Shown here: positions 1-10,856 of the stretch, piece by piece
Layout: the number at the start of each line of letters is the position of its first letter
How positions within the stretch are numbered: position 1 is the first letter of the stretch
Assembly (NCBI GenBank): GCA_018287875.1
Contig: JAGVVL010000009.1
Location: forward strand, 4,526,001-4,590,000
Direction of reading: 5' to 3'
Length of the DNA stretch: 64,000 bases
From: Nigrospora sphaerica
Taxonomy: Eukaryota > Ascomycota > Sordariomycetes > Amphisphaeriales > Apiosporaceae
Program-made: the position numbers and the translations under genes
Notes under the pieces: model-generated
Seen by the model: only the letters and a program-made list of their open reading frames with translations
The model's database searches: none
Told to the model about the DNA's origin: nothing

Positions 1-2
1 CG

Positions 3-80
3 GCCCGGGAGATTGTCAAGGAGGTTCGAGAGGGGACTAAGAAGGCATTAGCTGTCGCCAAGGCCTACACTGATCTGTAG
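3..80 (+). CDS. 3' end of an unidentified gene (5' part outside window)
   Basis: A frame open from the left edge reads 25 codons with normal codon use (including Val-Lys-Glu-Val-Arg-Glu-Gly and a Lys/Ala-rich stretch) and ends at TAG 78-80. It looks like the C-terminus of a cytosolic protein, with an amphipathic Lys/Glu/Ala-rich helix, but it is too short to assign to a family. The following 950 bases have no comparable coding signal, so the frame is not continued by an obvious intron. It could be a chance open frame. Confidence 0.35.
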   Translation, partial: AREIVKEVREGTKKALAVAKAYTDL

Positions 81-1037
81 TACTGAGCAGATGGAGCGAG
101 TAAACTGGTCAGCCCGGTCGGGCATGTCAGGAGCTTGCTTGTGATTAAGGAACAACGGAATCTTCAATGGAAAGACTCGACCAAGAACATCGAACAGCAC
201 ATTTAGCCCTTACGTGACCTACTTGATTTGCCACGTCCTTTCACGTCACATAATCACCCATCACACCTGGTGGCCAAGATGCGAATTATAGCGCGTCACT
301 ACCTATACTTTAGAGTCTCAGATGAGACTTGTTACCTAGAGCGTTCCGTACAGGCTGTGCCGTACCCAAAGTGTGGCTTAAGTCTCTTTGAGCCTCCCTT
401 TCTGTGACGCTGTTTTTTGATTGGTCAGAGTAGGCTACAAAACTAAAATCCGCATTTCCTGTGCCTGTTGGGATAGGAGTCTCCAGGAGGCGGAGAGTGG
501 GCACTGTCGGAACCTGTGCCTACTCCGAAGTGAAGAAACTAAATAATGTGAGAGCCCTTCATAGCGTCTCAGGGAATCGTAGCGAACATCTGCGACGTCC
601 GCTCTAATATTAACGCACCCTCCCATACCTGCAGTCGCACGTCATTGAGGCGCCGATGATAGTACTAGGAGCTGGTTAAGGATTCCAAGTTGTGGTTCAT
701 GTCCAAGACGACGATAACGGCGTGATTCTCCGATACTAGCGACGTGGAGCGCCCATATTTCCGGTGCTAAACTGTAGCCACAATGCCGGAAGGATCAGGA
801 ACCTTGAAGGTGTAATAGCACCTTCTCGATTAGGAACGTAGATGGGGTTCAAAGTACATCGGTTTGCGGGGACGAAGGATTGTCAGTAATTAGCCCAACT
901 TGGCAAGGGGGGTTCCCCAGTTGGCGATAAGAGAATGAGTGTCTGCGGACTACATAAGTGCAGCGCCACCCCTTCCTACGAAGCAGTCTGCACATGTACG
1001 CACAGCGGTTGTGCTACGGGTTATTGAGCTGCTCAAG
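81..1037. other. Intergenic region, no feature recognised
   Basis: Mixed-composition sequence without RIP-like AT-richness, without repeats shared elsewhere in the window, and without a convincing ORF. It holds the upstream region of the carboxylesterase; no clear TATA or CT-rich initiator was identified. Confidence 0.6.
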
Positions 1038-2666
1038 ATGAAGCGCGCAATCTTCACTCTCCTGGCACTGGCGACGGATGCCGTCCTTTACCAAGAGGCC
1101 GACAACTGCACCAGCTCGGACCAGCTCACCGTCCAAACCTCGACGGGCACGTTCACCGGGCTCATCGACCCCGAGTTCCCGCACACGCGCCAATTCCGCG
1201 CGATCCCCTTCGCCGAGCCCCCGGTGCTGTCACGTCGCTGGCAGCCGCCGCAGAAGCTCGCGGCATCGCCGGGCGAGCGCCACGACGCCACGCGGTTCCC
1301 GCCGTCGTGCCCGCAATTCGTCTCGGCGGTGCCGTCCTTCTGGAACGGTGACTACACGCGCGGCAACACGATCTACAACGGCGACCAGAACGACACATCG
1401 GGCCTCGTGGGCGAAGCCACGTCCGAGGACTGCCTGTACCTGGCGGTGTGGGCGCCGACGGCCGGCGCCGCCGCAACGCCCCGGCCCGCCGCCGGCCTGC
1501 CTGTGCTCTTCTTTATGACGGGCGGCGGCTTCATCATGGGCGGCATCGACATCCCGTGGCAGATGCCGACGGGTTGGGTCGAGCGGTCGCAGGCGCACAT
1601 AGTCGTCACCATCAACTACCGCCTCAACGTCTTCGGCTTCCCGAACGCGCGCGGCCTCGCAGGCGGCCCGCAGAACCTCGGCATCCTCGACCAGCGCGCC
1701 GCCCTCGAGTGGGTCCGCGACAACATCGCGGCCTTCGGCGGCGACCCGGCCCGCATCACGCAGTGGGGCCGGTCGGCCGGCTCCATCGCCGCCGACGTCC
1801 ACGCCTACGCCTTCGCCAACAACCCCATCGCCCAGGCGCACATCCTGCAGTCGGGCACCATTTTCTCGGGCGCCAAGATCCAGGACCCGACATACTCCAA
1901 CTTCAGCTTTGTGGCGCGCCACTTCGGCTGCGCATCCGCCTGCGACGAGGACGGGGCGGCTGAGCTGGCCTGCATGCGCCGGGTGCCGTTCGCGCGGCTC
2001 GAGAACTTCATCGGGCAGTACGCCGACCGCGGCTCGACGCCGGCGCTGTCTTTCAACTTAGCCGTCGACGAGCATACCGTCTTTGCCGACTATGAGGCCC
2101 GGTCCGAGGCCGGCCTGATTGCGCGCGTGCCCGTCATTCTCTCCAACGTGGCCAACGAGTTTTCGTCGCTGGTGCCGTACCCCGTCCAGAACCTGACCGA
2201 GGGCCCCTACCAGCCGGACGTCACCGCGGGGACCATCGCGTTCGGCGTGTGTCCGACCTTCAACTCGACCGTGTACCGCAACCGGCTGGGCGCGGGCGTG
2301 CCCGTCTTCCGCTTCCAGCACGCCGGCGTATTCCCCAACCTTAACCCCTTCAAGTGGCTAGGCGCCTACCACGGCAGCGACATCCCGATTTCGTTTGGAA
2401 CGTACGGGCTTCTCCAACACATCGCCAACACGACGGGCTTCGAAGTCGCCGTGAGCCGGTCCATGCAGGACCATATCCTGGCCTTCGTCGAGGATCCGTA
2501 CCACGGCCCACAAAAGAAGATGGGCTGGCAGCCTTTAGTCGTGAACGATCTGCACGGCGGAGATGTGATCCGATTCGGTGCTAACAACAATGTCGCGCAG
2601 CATGTTCCTGGTATCGAGATAGATGGCGTATGTCAGGGGTTAGGGGGCTACGACCCCTTTCCGTGA
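1038..2666 (+). CDS. Secreted type-B carboxylesterase/lipase
   Basis: A GC-rich, intronless frame of 542 codons matches the alpha/beta-hydrolase type-B carboxylesterase family, whose members hydrolyse carboxylic esters. The ATG at 1038 was chosen because it opens a signal peptide (MKRAIFTLLALATDA); an in-frame GTG at 939 adds 33 residues that do not look coding. Visible family marks are the EDCLYLAVWAP signature from residue 130, an oxyanion-hole GGG near 162-164, the nucleophile elbow GRSAG with candidate catalytic Ser246, candidate acid Glu374 (in NEFSS) and candidate His445 (in YHGSDIP). Length is usual for secreted fungal members (about 540-580). It carries no RIP-type stops although AT-rich repeat DNA starts within about 250 bases of its stop. 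Natural substrate unknown. Confidence 0.93.
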   Translation: MKRAIFTLLALATDAVLYQEADNCTSSDQLTVQTSTGTFTGLIDPEFPHTRQFRAIPFAEPPVLSRRWQPPQKLAASPGERHDATRFPPSCPQFVSAVPSFWNGDYTRGNTIYNGDQNDTSGLVGEATSEDCLYLAVWAPTAGAAATPRPAAGLPVLFFMTGGGFIMGGIDIPWQMPTGWVERSQAHIVVTINYRLNVFGFPNARGLAGGPQNLGILDQRAALEWVRDNIAAFGGDPARITQWGRSAGSIAADVHAYAFANNPIAQAHILQSGTIFSGAKIQDPTYSNFSFVARHFGCASACDEDGAAELACMRRVPFARLENFIGQYADRGSTPALSFNLAVDEHTVFADYEARSEAGLIARVPVILSNVANEFSSLVPYPVQNLTEGPYQPDVTAGTIAFGVCPTFNSTVYRNRLGAGVPVFRFQHAGVFPNLNPFKWLGAYHGSDIPISFGTYGLLQHIANTTGFEVAVSRSMQDHILAFVEDPYHGPQKKMGWQPLVVNDLHGGDVIRFGANNNVAQHVPGIEIDGVCQGLGGYDPFP

Positions 2667-2899
2667 AGCTTCGAAGGGTCTTATATATATTTGCCTCTTA
2701 GAACCTTTAGGAGGCTGTTATGACGGCGGGCTACGCCGTAGTGTATGTGTCGTGATCCGAGCTTTAAAGTAAAACCGTATAAAAGATTAACGCTCCGTTA
2801 AATAAACAACTAATCTCTTAAGAAAACAGTATAAGGATAAGTCTTATACCTTTAATAAGAAAAGAAAAAAGCTAACTAAAAAAGCGCTTTGTTTTATTA
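2667..2899. other. AT-rich spacer downstream of esterase
   Basis: Base composition falls sharply after the esterase stop. The stretch holds the presumed 3' UTR and the start of repeat-derived DNA. No ORF or structured terminator was recognised. Confidence 0.6.
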
Positions 2900-3197
2900 A
2901 CACCGGGTTAGGGCTTTTACGTAAGCCTTGATTAAGGGTTTATATAAGTACAAGTTAGGCCTCGGTAGCCTAGTTCATAGCTTAGAAGATAGCACGCTTT
3001 TCCTTTCCGTTAATACACTGGTACATTAAGGTGTAGCACTTCATGCTCATTTCCATGGCTATTTTAAGCTTCTTTTACTTTCCTGCGTTAAGGTTCATCT
3101 TGAATCAACGGTATCCTCACTTAACTAATCTTTAAGATCGACCTCACGACCGTGTCTTTCTATTAGACTCCTTATAGTTTAGGGTTTCCTGGTTCCA
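2900..3197 (-). mobile_element. SINE-1 copy 1
   Basis: About 300 bases homologous to four other copies (13774-14072, 37231-37529, 48714-49012, 58047-58307). Read on the minus strand it begins TGGAACCAGGAAACCC, carries GGAAAGACACGGTCGTGAGGTCGATC, in which the last part resembles a pol III B box lacking one T, and ends at the GGTCTC-type end seen in other copies. TATTAA-like sequence on both sides may be the target duplication. Copies share the same 5' boundary, which argues for a discrete short element rather than random LINE truncation. Confidence 0.7.
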
Positions 3198-3329
3198 GTA
3201 TTAAAGCGCTAACTATCCTTTTGTCTCCCCCGCTCGCCCTTCCCGAGTTTCTGGTTTAGGTAGTCAATAAGAATAACATTCTTTTGCAGCGATGGCCTAG
3301 GCTGGGGTGGGCGTAAGGAAGCCCCCGGG

Positions 3330-5690
3330 CTAGGTTGTACGGATGGCATTGATGCGACGCACGTACTTCCGGGCGAAGTCGGCGTTGACGCAGGGCACAA
3401 GATACTCGGGGGCGCGGAAGGCACGGCCGCCGACGGGGGTACCGGTAATAAGGGCGGCGGCGGCGCCGTCGTCGACGACGTCGTCGAGGAGGGTCATGAT
3501 GCGGGCCAGGGGGCTGGCACGGTGGTCGGCGGCGTGGGCGACGGCGCGCGCGCGCCACTCGTCAAAGGACACCACCGGGTCCGGCCCGTCGTCGGTGCCG
3601 GCGGCCGGCCCCAGCATCCGGAAGAAATCGTTGAAGGCGGGCGCCCGCGTGTTAGTGAAGTCGTAGTCGCGACCAGCCCACGCTAGCCGCTGCACCATGA
3701 TGGCGCCGATGGTCCACCCCAGATAGTCGACGGGCAGCACGGATGACAGCTGCGCGTCCAAGGACGGGAAGGCCCCCAGCTCTAAGCACCCGGCGATCAG
3801 GTTGTGCAGGAAATCGCCACGGTCGCGCCGAAAATAACCGCCGGCACTCGAGGCCGTCACGAAAGGAAGTCGGTAGATGGAGGCCCGGGCACCGCGCCAG
3901 CGTGCAGCCACGACCATCTGCTCGGCCAGGTACTTCGACGTCGCGTAGCCGTACTCGTGGTCCTGCTTTTTGACCTCGTAGCCCATGTGCTTGGGGAGCG
4001 TGGACATGGTAGAGATGTGGTGTACCGTCTTCGCGCGGCCCGATGACGCGAGCTGAAGCACTTCGTGGGCGCTGACGCGGTTAGGGCCGGTGTACTCGGC
4101 TAACGGTCGCGTCCAGTCTACGAGTCCTCCGGCGTGGCAAAAAGCGTCGATCAGGTCCGCTAGGCGGCCGAACTCAGTCGGATGCAGGTCGAACATAGGC
4201 CGTGTCATGTCGCCAACGATAGGATGAAGGCGCGGCGCGTAAGAAGATCCCCAGAGGCCGTAGCCCGTGAGCGTATCTACTAAGCGTTGGGTGGCTTGGT
4301 CGGCGGTACTGGCGCGCACCAAGCAATACGCATCTATGCCGAGGGCCAGTAGTTCATGCAATATCAATACGCTCACAGATCCTGTGGCGCCCGTAAGGAA
4401 GACGGACTTGGGCTGTGTGGCGGCATCGCTGTTCACGTTGCTGAAGGTAAAGTGCGGATCCAAGCAGCCAAACTTGATGGCCTCCAGGTTCAGCCGTGGC
4501 CCGCGTTATGGCAATGAGGGGGGTGGTGCTTCATGGCCATTTGGATGGTCTGACTTCTTCGCCGACAACAGCTCGGCGAGGAGAAACTAGCCGAGTGATC
4601 GGAGATTGGGGTGCTGAAGCGCTAATCTGGCATTGAGTTTCAAGCCTGCCAGGCTTGCCAACTGGTTCCGGACCATGACGGCAGCAAGGGAGTCGACGCC
4701 CATATTTTGCAAGGGCTGTTCGGCGTCCAGCTCGTTCGGCAATGCGTAGCCCAGAGATTTTGCCACGGCCTCGCGGACAACGCCGAGCACGATCTCCTGG
4801 TGCTTCTCCGGTGTTGCCTCCCCCAAGGCCGTGTAGATACTCCAGGTGCTGGCGGCCCGGGCGTCGTCACGCTCCACGAGCGCACTCAAGAAGGGCGGCA
4901 GGCCGCCCTGGTCGAGTAGTAGCTCTGGAGGCATTTTGGATCCAACGCCGCGGCTATCGTGAGGGCGACGCCGCCGCGCGTAGCCTCGGCCAGGAGCGCC
5001 AGGCCATCTTCAGGCGTCAGCATGTTGAGGCCCAGCTGCGACATTTGGGACATGGTGCTCCGGACGGTACGGGAAGCTATGCCGCCGCCGCCCCATGTAC
5101 CGTACGCGATGGAGGTCGCCGGCAGGTGGTGGGCGCGACGGAAGTGCGCTAGCGCGTCCAGGAACGTGTTGGCCGCGGATAGTTGCCGAGGCCGGGCAGG
5201 CCGAGAACGCCCGAGATGGAGGAAAAGAGGACGAAGAAATCCAGGTCCATGTCCCGAGTCAGCTGGTGTAGATGCCACGCGCCATCCACTTTGAGCGCGA
5301 AGACAGTGGCGCATCGCTGCGGCGTCAGGGACGAGAGGACGCTGTTGTCAGTCACGCCCGCCGTGTGCACTACGCCCCTCAGGACAGTACGGTCACCATG
5401 GCGAAACATGGCCATAACCTCCCGGAGCCTGGTCGTGTCGGAAACGTCACACGCAACCACGGTGCATCTGGTGCCGAGCCCCTCCAACTCGGCCACCAGT
5501 TCGGCGGCCCCGGGCGTTGCCGCGCCCCGGCGTGAGGTGACCACCACGTGGGGGGCCTTGTGGGCTCTGGCCATCCATTGGGCGACGGACTGGCCAAGAC
5601 CCCAAGGCTGCCTGTGATCAGGACGGCTCCCTCCGGATCGGGCGACGTCAGCTTAACTACGTATGGGGGTTTTAAGGGGCTCTGCTTAGG
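3330..5690 (-). pseudogene. Polyketide synthase C-terminus: KR-ACP-thioester reductase, broken
   Basis: Reading on the minus strand from about 5690, the sequence encodes the end of a reducing PKS or PKS-NRPS: a ketoreductase Rossmann start (VLITGSLG), its VVHTAGVTDNS and FVLFSSISG blocks, an acyl carrier protein with MGVDSLAAVMVRNQLA (Ser is the phosphopantetheine site), then a terminal NAD(P)H thioester reductase (4463-3330) with FLTGATGS and a YATSK catalytic motif. In PKSs such a domain releases the chain as an aldehyde or alcohol. Three single-base shifts are visible in the KR-ACP part (near 5605, 5185 and 4935) and one TAG separates ACP from reductase. KS, AT, DH and ER regions are absent; the gene is cut at about 5690 by AT-rich repeat DNA. 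The reductase frame alone is intact for 377 codons, so a standalone SDR cannot be wholly excluded. Confidence 0.85.
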
Positions 5691-6557
5691 TTGGGCTATT
5701 CGCCTATAGAAGGTGTTCGTTTAAGTAGGGATTAATCGTTTCCTTAGTCTTGGCTAATAGGAACGCCGTGAAACCTTTTGTAATCTCTGCGGCTATTTCT
5801 TTATCTTCGTCGCGGTATTCTTTGATAATGTTATTTAAAGCGCGGGCAATCTTCGTGAGTACCGATCGTCGAGTATTGTGTTGCTTATCTATATCGCCTA
5901 GGATCGGGGTTAGTGCGTCCGTGGCTAATTGGTGTCCTTCCTTTGCAGTCTACAACGCGGCTTCTTCCGTTATCGAAGCTTCTCGAGTGTTGTCGACCTT
6001 CTTTCGGTTTCGCAGTAGACCGTTTATAGGGGCTTCATTCTACCCTGTTCGCTTCCTTTTATAAGTATAAGTGGGGGAAGCTTCTTTAAGGTGGTCGGGA
6101 GGATTGTTTCCCGTTATCACCTCATCAGTGGTGTCCTTACGAGGAGATGAAGCTATTACGATGATAGTCCTAGAGTCTATTTAGCCTCTGGGTTAGCGTT
6201 AAAGCGCCGTTAAAGAATTGTTAAGGATTTGGCAGTAAATAGTAAGCTGGCATTAACAATGGCTGCTAGAAAAGAATAAATAGGAAGAAAGGTGTCTCTA
6301 GCTAGTAAGTATAGCTAAACCACTTCTAAGCCGGAATTTAATTTAAAATACACACTAAATAACACTCAATATAACAAAATCAAAGTAATCCTACTTAAAT
6401 AAAGCCTTCTTAACACCTTTAAAGAGATCTTATACTTCTATAGTGGTTTAGTCGACTTTAAAGAAGATATCAGACTTTAAGAATTAAGTACAACTTTCGA
6501 ACTAGCTAGCAAAATACTTAATTATATAACGGCTACTCTTTTAAAAGATTTAAAAGG
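5691..6557. other. AT-rich repeat relic with a gag-like frame on the minus strand
   Basis: The minus strand of about 5740-6055 translates to a mostly open, charged, helical stretch (SVLTKIARALNNIIKEYRDE and a KGFTAFLLAKTKE segment) that resembles an ORF1/gag-type coiled protein, but no zinc knuckle is visible and the family is not recognised. The rest (6060-6557) is strongly AT-rich with no readable frame. Confidence 0.4.
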
Positions 6558-7132
6558 TGTTGCAAGTATAGAACTTATCCTATACCGTTCTCTATCACTA
6601 CGGACTAAGCTATGCACTTAACGGAAAGCTAGTCCTTTAACCGAGCCTATTCTAAAGCTCGGGCCAGCCTACCCTGGAGCACGGGCCAGCTTACCTGCAA
6701 GCATGGCCCGATTTACCCACAAGCGTGGCGTACGCCACGCGGAAGCTTCTGTAAGTTTCCACGAGTTTCCACGAGTTTCTACGTAGCTCCCTAAAGCTCT
6801 CACGAGCCCTCATGAGGCTCCACGAACCTCTATAAGGTTCCATATGCTTCTAAGCCACGTAATTACTTACGCAATCACTTACGCGTCCTCTTCTTTGTAT
6901 TGCTAAGAAGATAAGGGTTTAACGGGTATAAGTAAAGGCTGAATCTCCCCTCTCTGTGTATCTAGTCTATCCTGAAGCAAGCAAGCAAAGCACACGAAAT
7001 ACACTCTCGTTCCTCTTAAAGAGAAGTTCCTTATTCTTTCGTGTTTCTTTATCTATAAGAAACGACCTTCAAGATCAAAAGAGCTCTTATAAAGGATTGC
7101 TTTCTTTTTCAATCGAACCACTACTCTCAACA
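6558..7132 (+). mobile_element. Solo LTR of Copia-1 family (decayed)
   Basis: 575 bases from TGTTGCAAGTATAG to CTCTCAACA match the reverse complement of the Copia-1 LTRs at 18813-19378 and 24132-24698, with many C/T and G/A differences. The flanking pentamers (AAAGG and AGTAA) do not match, so the target duplication is lost or the copy is rearranged. No coding sequence adjoins it. Confidence 0.85.
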
Positions 7133-7382
7133 AGTAAAAATATAAGATAGAAGAATTTTCTATATAAACAGTTATTACCTTTATAATTAATCTAAACATT
7201 TATTTTACGTATAGATAGAAGCAATCTCTTAACAACTTATTATAAAGTTTAGACCAGTTATTTAGTTAAGCACTCTTTGTTTGTTAGTTACTTTGCGACC
7301 AGTGTTTAAGCAAACCAACGCTTTCTATCCCTGATTATACAAACTTTACGTTACGTAGTACTTAGGTATAGCGCTTGTTAGA
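7133..7382 (+). mobile_element. Decayed LTR fragment of Gypsy-2 family
   Basis: The stretch aligns to the last 250 bases of the Gypsy-2 LTR (49442-49691), including the CAGTGTTTAAGC and CAGTACTTAGGTATAGCG blocks (here GTAGTACTTAGGTATAGCGC), with extensive transition mutations. Its left part is missing where the copia solo LTR abuts. Confidence 0.8.
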
Positions 7383-7593
7383 ATAATTCAATCGCCTTTA
7401 AAGGCCTTAACTAACATCTACGCGTATAGACAAAAGCGGCTATATAAAGGAGCTTAACTAAGACACACTTAAGTTAGCACTCACTTAACGTGGATGTTAT
7501 ACGAGTGGGCCAGTCATATAAATAGGCTACTTCTAAGCACCTTCACGACAAATTAATCAATTACTTAATCACAACGCCTTAAATTAATTCAAA

Positions 7594-9600
7594 CTAATTG
7601 GAATCCGACTCTCCAGATGTTTCTACATCTATTTTACATGTTTGCGCATTATGCCCAGCTGTTCTGCAGATGCCACACCGCTGAGCGCACGGTTTTGTCC
7701 TCGTTACCCAACCACTCCTTATACGCGTTTCCTTTTTTAACTGCGTATTAACGTCCTTTTGATTTAAAAGATCTTGAGCCTCGCTAACCTCGAGTGTTCT
7801 TCCTTGCCGTAGACGGGTCTTTTTCGCTCTCGGACGTTTTGCAAGGCTGGAATTCGCCTTTCAAAGGGTTTTGTTCTCCGCCTGGAAAAAAGCGACCTCT
7901 GTGAGAGGCTGAGCCTTGAAGCACTATCAAAGGGGCCAAATGCTGTTTATTTTCTAGATGGAAAAGAGAGAAGAGAATCGTCCCCAGGAGGCCGATCGCA
8001 GCGTCTTGTTAAATCTTGCGAGACTGGACCGGAACGTTTGGATCGGAACGTTTGGATTGGAACGTTTGGAGCAAAACGTTTGGATCGCTGCTCAGCTCCC
8101 CCCTCCTAGGTCTTGACCACTAGCCTGACGTTCGAATGGAGAGACCTACCCGGAGCCTCATATAAGGGGTTCGTGAGACGCTCAGACCAGGTGCGCCTGA
8201 GCCTATCTCCCAGGTCTCAACCTATAACAACCTTGTGCATCATCGTCATTGCACCCCTAGCAAACTGGTCCACTGCCGATAAAATCGGTGTCGGAGAGCT
8301 TCTTTAGTGACGGCGGACTCGATTCTTAATAAAATCAGTCTGCGAAGTCGCCTCAATCGGGTTATATAGCGTCTAAGAGGCCCATAGGATGCTTGCGGCC
8401 GGAAGGCTTCTAGTAGGCAAAGGTGTCGATAACTTCACATCCAGCTTTACAAGCACTTTATCCGGGTTTAAAGGGACTAAACTGGCTTCGGAGAATTCAG
8501 CCTTAACGTTATTAAATGTGAAAACCTTTAAAAAGGCGGCTTAGAAGGCGATTAACAACTCGGCCTCAGTGATATAGTTAACGAGTGACTTTATAAACAC
8601 TTTGATTTCGCGACTATATGTCCGCTTTAATAGGCTAAAACACCTTACATTAAGTGTCTAGAGTAGATGCGACGAGTGCGGAGGTATAGAGACCGTTATA
8701 ATGTTCTTCGCTTTATAAAAAGCTTGGAATTCGGCTGAAATGTAGCTCTTGTGCTTATCAATCACTAATAGACAATATTGGCCTGTTATATATAACGAGC
8801 TGTATTTATCAAAATACTGAGTCTATTTTAAGCCGGTCTTGTTATTGGTCTATCCATTTTAAGTCGGTTTAGTTACTTAATCGCGTAGAAGAGTACTATC
8901 AGCGTACTAATTAGCGAGATAGTAGGTGCCTTTTACCACAATGAACGGCGGGACACACTAGCTGTTAGAACAGACGCCTTAGATCACAGTAACCCATTCT
9001 CAATTACCAGGCTAGACCTTTTTTTACTTTCCGCTTTAATCGGCGCCGGTCACGACTATTGAGGACGTGATTTGGCCTATTATAAAGCCGATCTTATCGA
9101 AGTTATAGATATTCTTATCTTAAATACTGTACTTAGCCTTTAGGTTTGCGAAAAACGCAAACCAGCCCACGATTTTTTAGAATTTTTATAGAGAGCCCTC
9201 TGATAATCGTATACACGCAAAAAACGCGCCCGGAGGTCTTGTTGTCGCTTAACGAAGTTCGCGGCTTAACGCGTCCCGATATATAACGTGTTGCGCAACG
9301 CAGCGATGACATTCGCTATATCTTCTACATCGTGCAACCGCAGCGCAAATCCTCGAGAATCTAGGTCAAAGATATATCGGACAAGCGTTTTCTCTTTTAA
9401 TTCGGTAAGACGAGTATTGTTGGCGCGTATATCGCGTCTAACGTGTTTTCCGTTTATTTTACATTAAAGGGTAGTTTGTGAGATATTATAGATAGCTGCC
9501 GTTTATTGGCAGCTAAGTTTGAGGTTCTTCTTAATCGCCTGGATCACTAGAATGATTCTAGACTTGCTAAAAAAGTGTTCTATAACTATTAGTTAAGTTA
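7594..9600 (-). pseudogene. Fot1/pogo-type DDE transposase pseudogene
   Basis: Minus-strand translation shows, in order: an N-terminal helix-turn-helix/CENP-B-like region with LTELKEKTLVRYIFDLDSRG, the DDE core with YNFDKIGFIIG and LLVIDKHKSYIS, the PPHSSHLL-TLNV block, and a C-terminal zinc-knuckle-like CGICRTAGHNAQTC before a stop at 7594-7596. Numerous TAG and TAA codons replace expected Trp and Gln. The reading frame is split by the solo LTR at 7900-8229. Non-functional. Confidence 0.85.
7900..8229 (-). mobile_element. Solo LTR of Gypsy-1 inside the Fot1-like transposase
   Basis: 330 bases from TGTGAGAGGCTGAGCC to CAACCTATAACA match the Gypsy-1 LTRs at 30659-30988 and 36225-36554. The flanks ACCTC and ACCTT differ by one C/T, consistent with a 5-bp target duplication hit by RIP. 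Four AACGTT units are present, with C-to-T changes relative to the GAACGTTC of the young copies. Confidence 0.9.
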
Positions 9601-9681
9601 AAGACAATTAAAGTTAGAAGAGTTGAAATAAGTGGAAAGTGGCCCACTCGTATAACTAACCCACTCGTATAACATCTACGT

Positions 9682-10730
9682 TAGTAAAGGCGTACTTTAA
9701 GGTTAGCAATAGGTTTTAGCGATACATTTAGGCATTGGGCTTCAAGAGACAACCTCAAATTTTTCTTTTAATGCTTTTCTTGAAGATATTAAACTATGTA
9801 AAGGCATTGTGGATAAATAGATCTTCTAAAATTCCTTAAACATTGCTATTAGCGGCAGTACTTTTATATAAAAAATAGCTAGTATTAAATAAAAGAGAAA
9901 AGATTAAAGAATTGTTACATCTTAATACAAAGATCTCACAATATCTAGCTATTAATCTATTTGCATTTAAAGATATCTATTTTATCCGATTTTTGTGGTA
10001 GAAAAAGTGGTGCGGTAATAATGCAGTGCGCTAAAGGGGGCTCGAGCTTAACTGCGCTAGAACTCTAAAGGCTTTAACGACGTTATAAAGTGCATATGAC
10101 GGCGTAGGAGCAGTTTATTGCTATTTAAAACGTTAGATAAGTTAAAGAAGAGATAGAGATACTGCTTAATAAGCCTAAGCTTAACACTGACGGAAAAGGA
10201 TTGGTAGATAAGACGCATTGAAAAGAAAAAAACGATAGTGAGGTAGAGGAGTGTATTGTCATCTCTTAAAAACAATTCTTAAGGCCTTAACTAGTCTGGT
10301 TATTAAGATATCTATCTTTTTAATCACCAAAGGCATCTTGAGACGCCTTTGAACCGCTGTCTCGCGAAGCCCCTGTCTCGCAAAGGGGTATCCCAGCTTA
10401 TTAGAGATTGTTAATGAGCATGCATTATAATCAACCCCATCTAGAACGGCCACGGCCCAACTGGAAGGGTTGTATTAGGGCACGGAGCGGGAGCTAGTGT
10501 CGGGCACGGCGCCGCAGCCAAGCGGAAGGCGAGCAGCCAACCCAGCTATGCATGCGCTAGAAGAAAGGGTCTTTTACGTTGAAGTGACGGAAAGCTCTCA
10601 CAGTGCCGACACTGCAGTAAGGCATAATGGATAAAACAGGCAAAGAAAGAAAAGGAGTAGTCAACAGCTGAGCTTCTATAAGGAGAAGCTATAAATAAAA
10701 GAAGCCGCCATTACGACGGACAGAAGATAT
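9682..10730. other. AT-rich degenerate repeat DNA
   Basis: No long frame and no recognised protein. The segment about 10330-10400 (CATCTTGAGACGCC, CTCGCGAAG) resembles 62830-62900, so part of it is a dispersed low-copy repeat of unknown type. From about 10440 composition becomes GC-richer without a coding signal. Confidence 0.5.
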
Positions 10731-10856
10731 GGTAAACAAAAACTACAGTAAACAGAAGCTACAGTAGACAGAAGCTACAGTAAACAAAAGCTACAGTAAA
10801 CAGAAGTTACGGCAGACAGAAGCTACAGTAAACAGAAGCTATAGCAGATAGAAGCT
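10731..10856. repeat. 16-bp minisatellite, about 8 copies
   Basis: Imperfect tandem units of ACAGTAAACAGAAGCT, with variants such as ACAGTAGACAGAAGCT and ATAGCAGATAGAAGCT. Most differences are G/A. Confidence 0.85.

Larger units (their letters stand above)
7488..9681 (-). mobile_element. Fot1/pogo-like DNA transposon, complete ends, interrupted by a solo LTR
   Basis: Both ends carry matching inverted repeats (left ACGTGGATGTTATACGAGTG; right the complement of ACGTAGATGTTATACGAGTG) flanked by TA on both sides, the target duplication used by Tc1/mariner/pogo elements. The total is 2194 bases; removing the 330-base LTR at 7900-8229 gives about 1.86 kb, the usual Fot1 size. The subterminal GTATAACTAACCCACTCGTA direct repeat near 9651-9670 is typical of such ends. 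The element is RIP-decayed and cannot encode its own transposase. Confidence 0.88.

Noticed and set aside
939..1037. N-terminal extension of the carboxylesterase from a GTG
   Set aside because: The ATG at 1038 starts a signal peptide expected for this family; the extension has no such property.
1078..2590. Several long frames overlapping the esterase on both strands
   Set aside because: GC-rich shadow frames of a well-supported gene, without family motifs.
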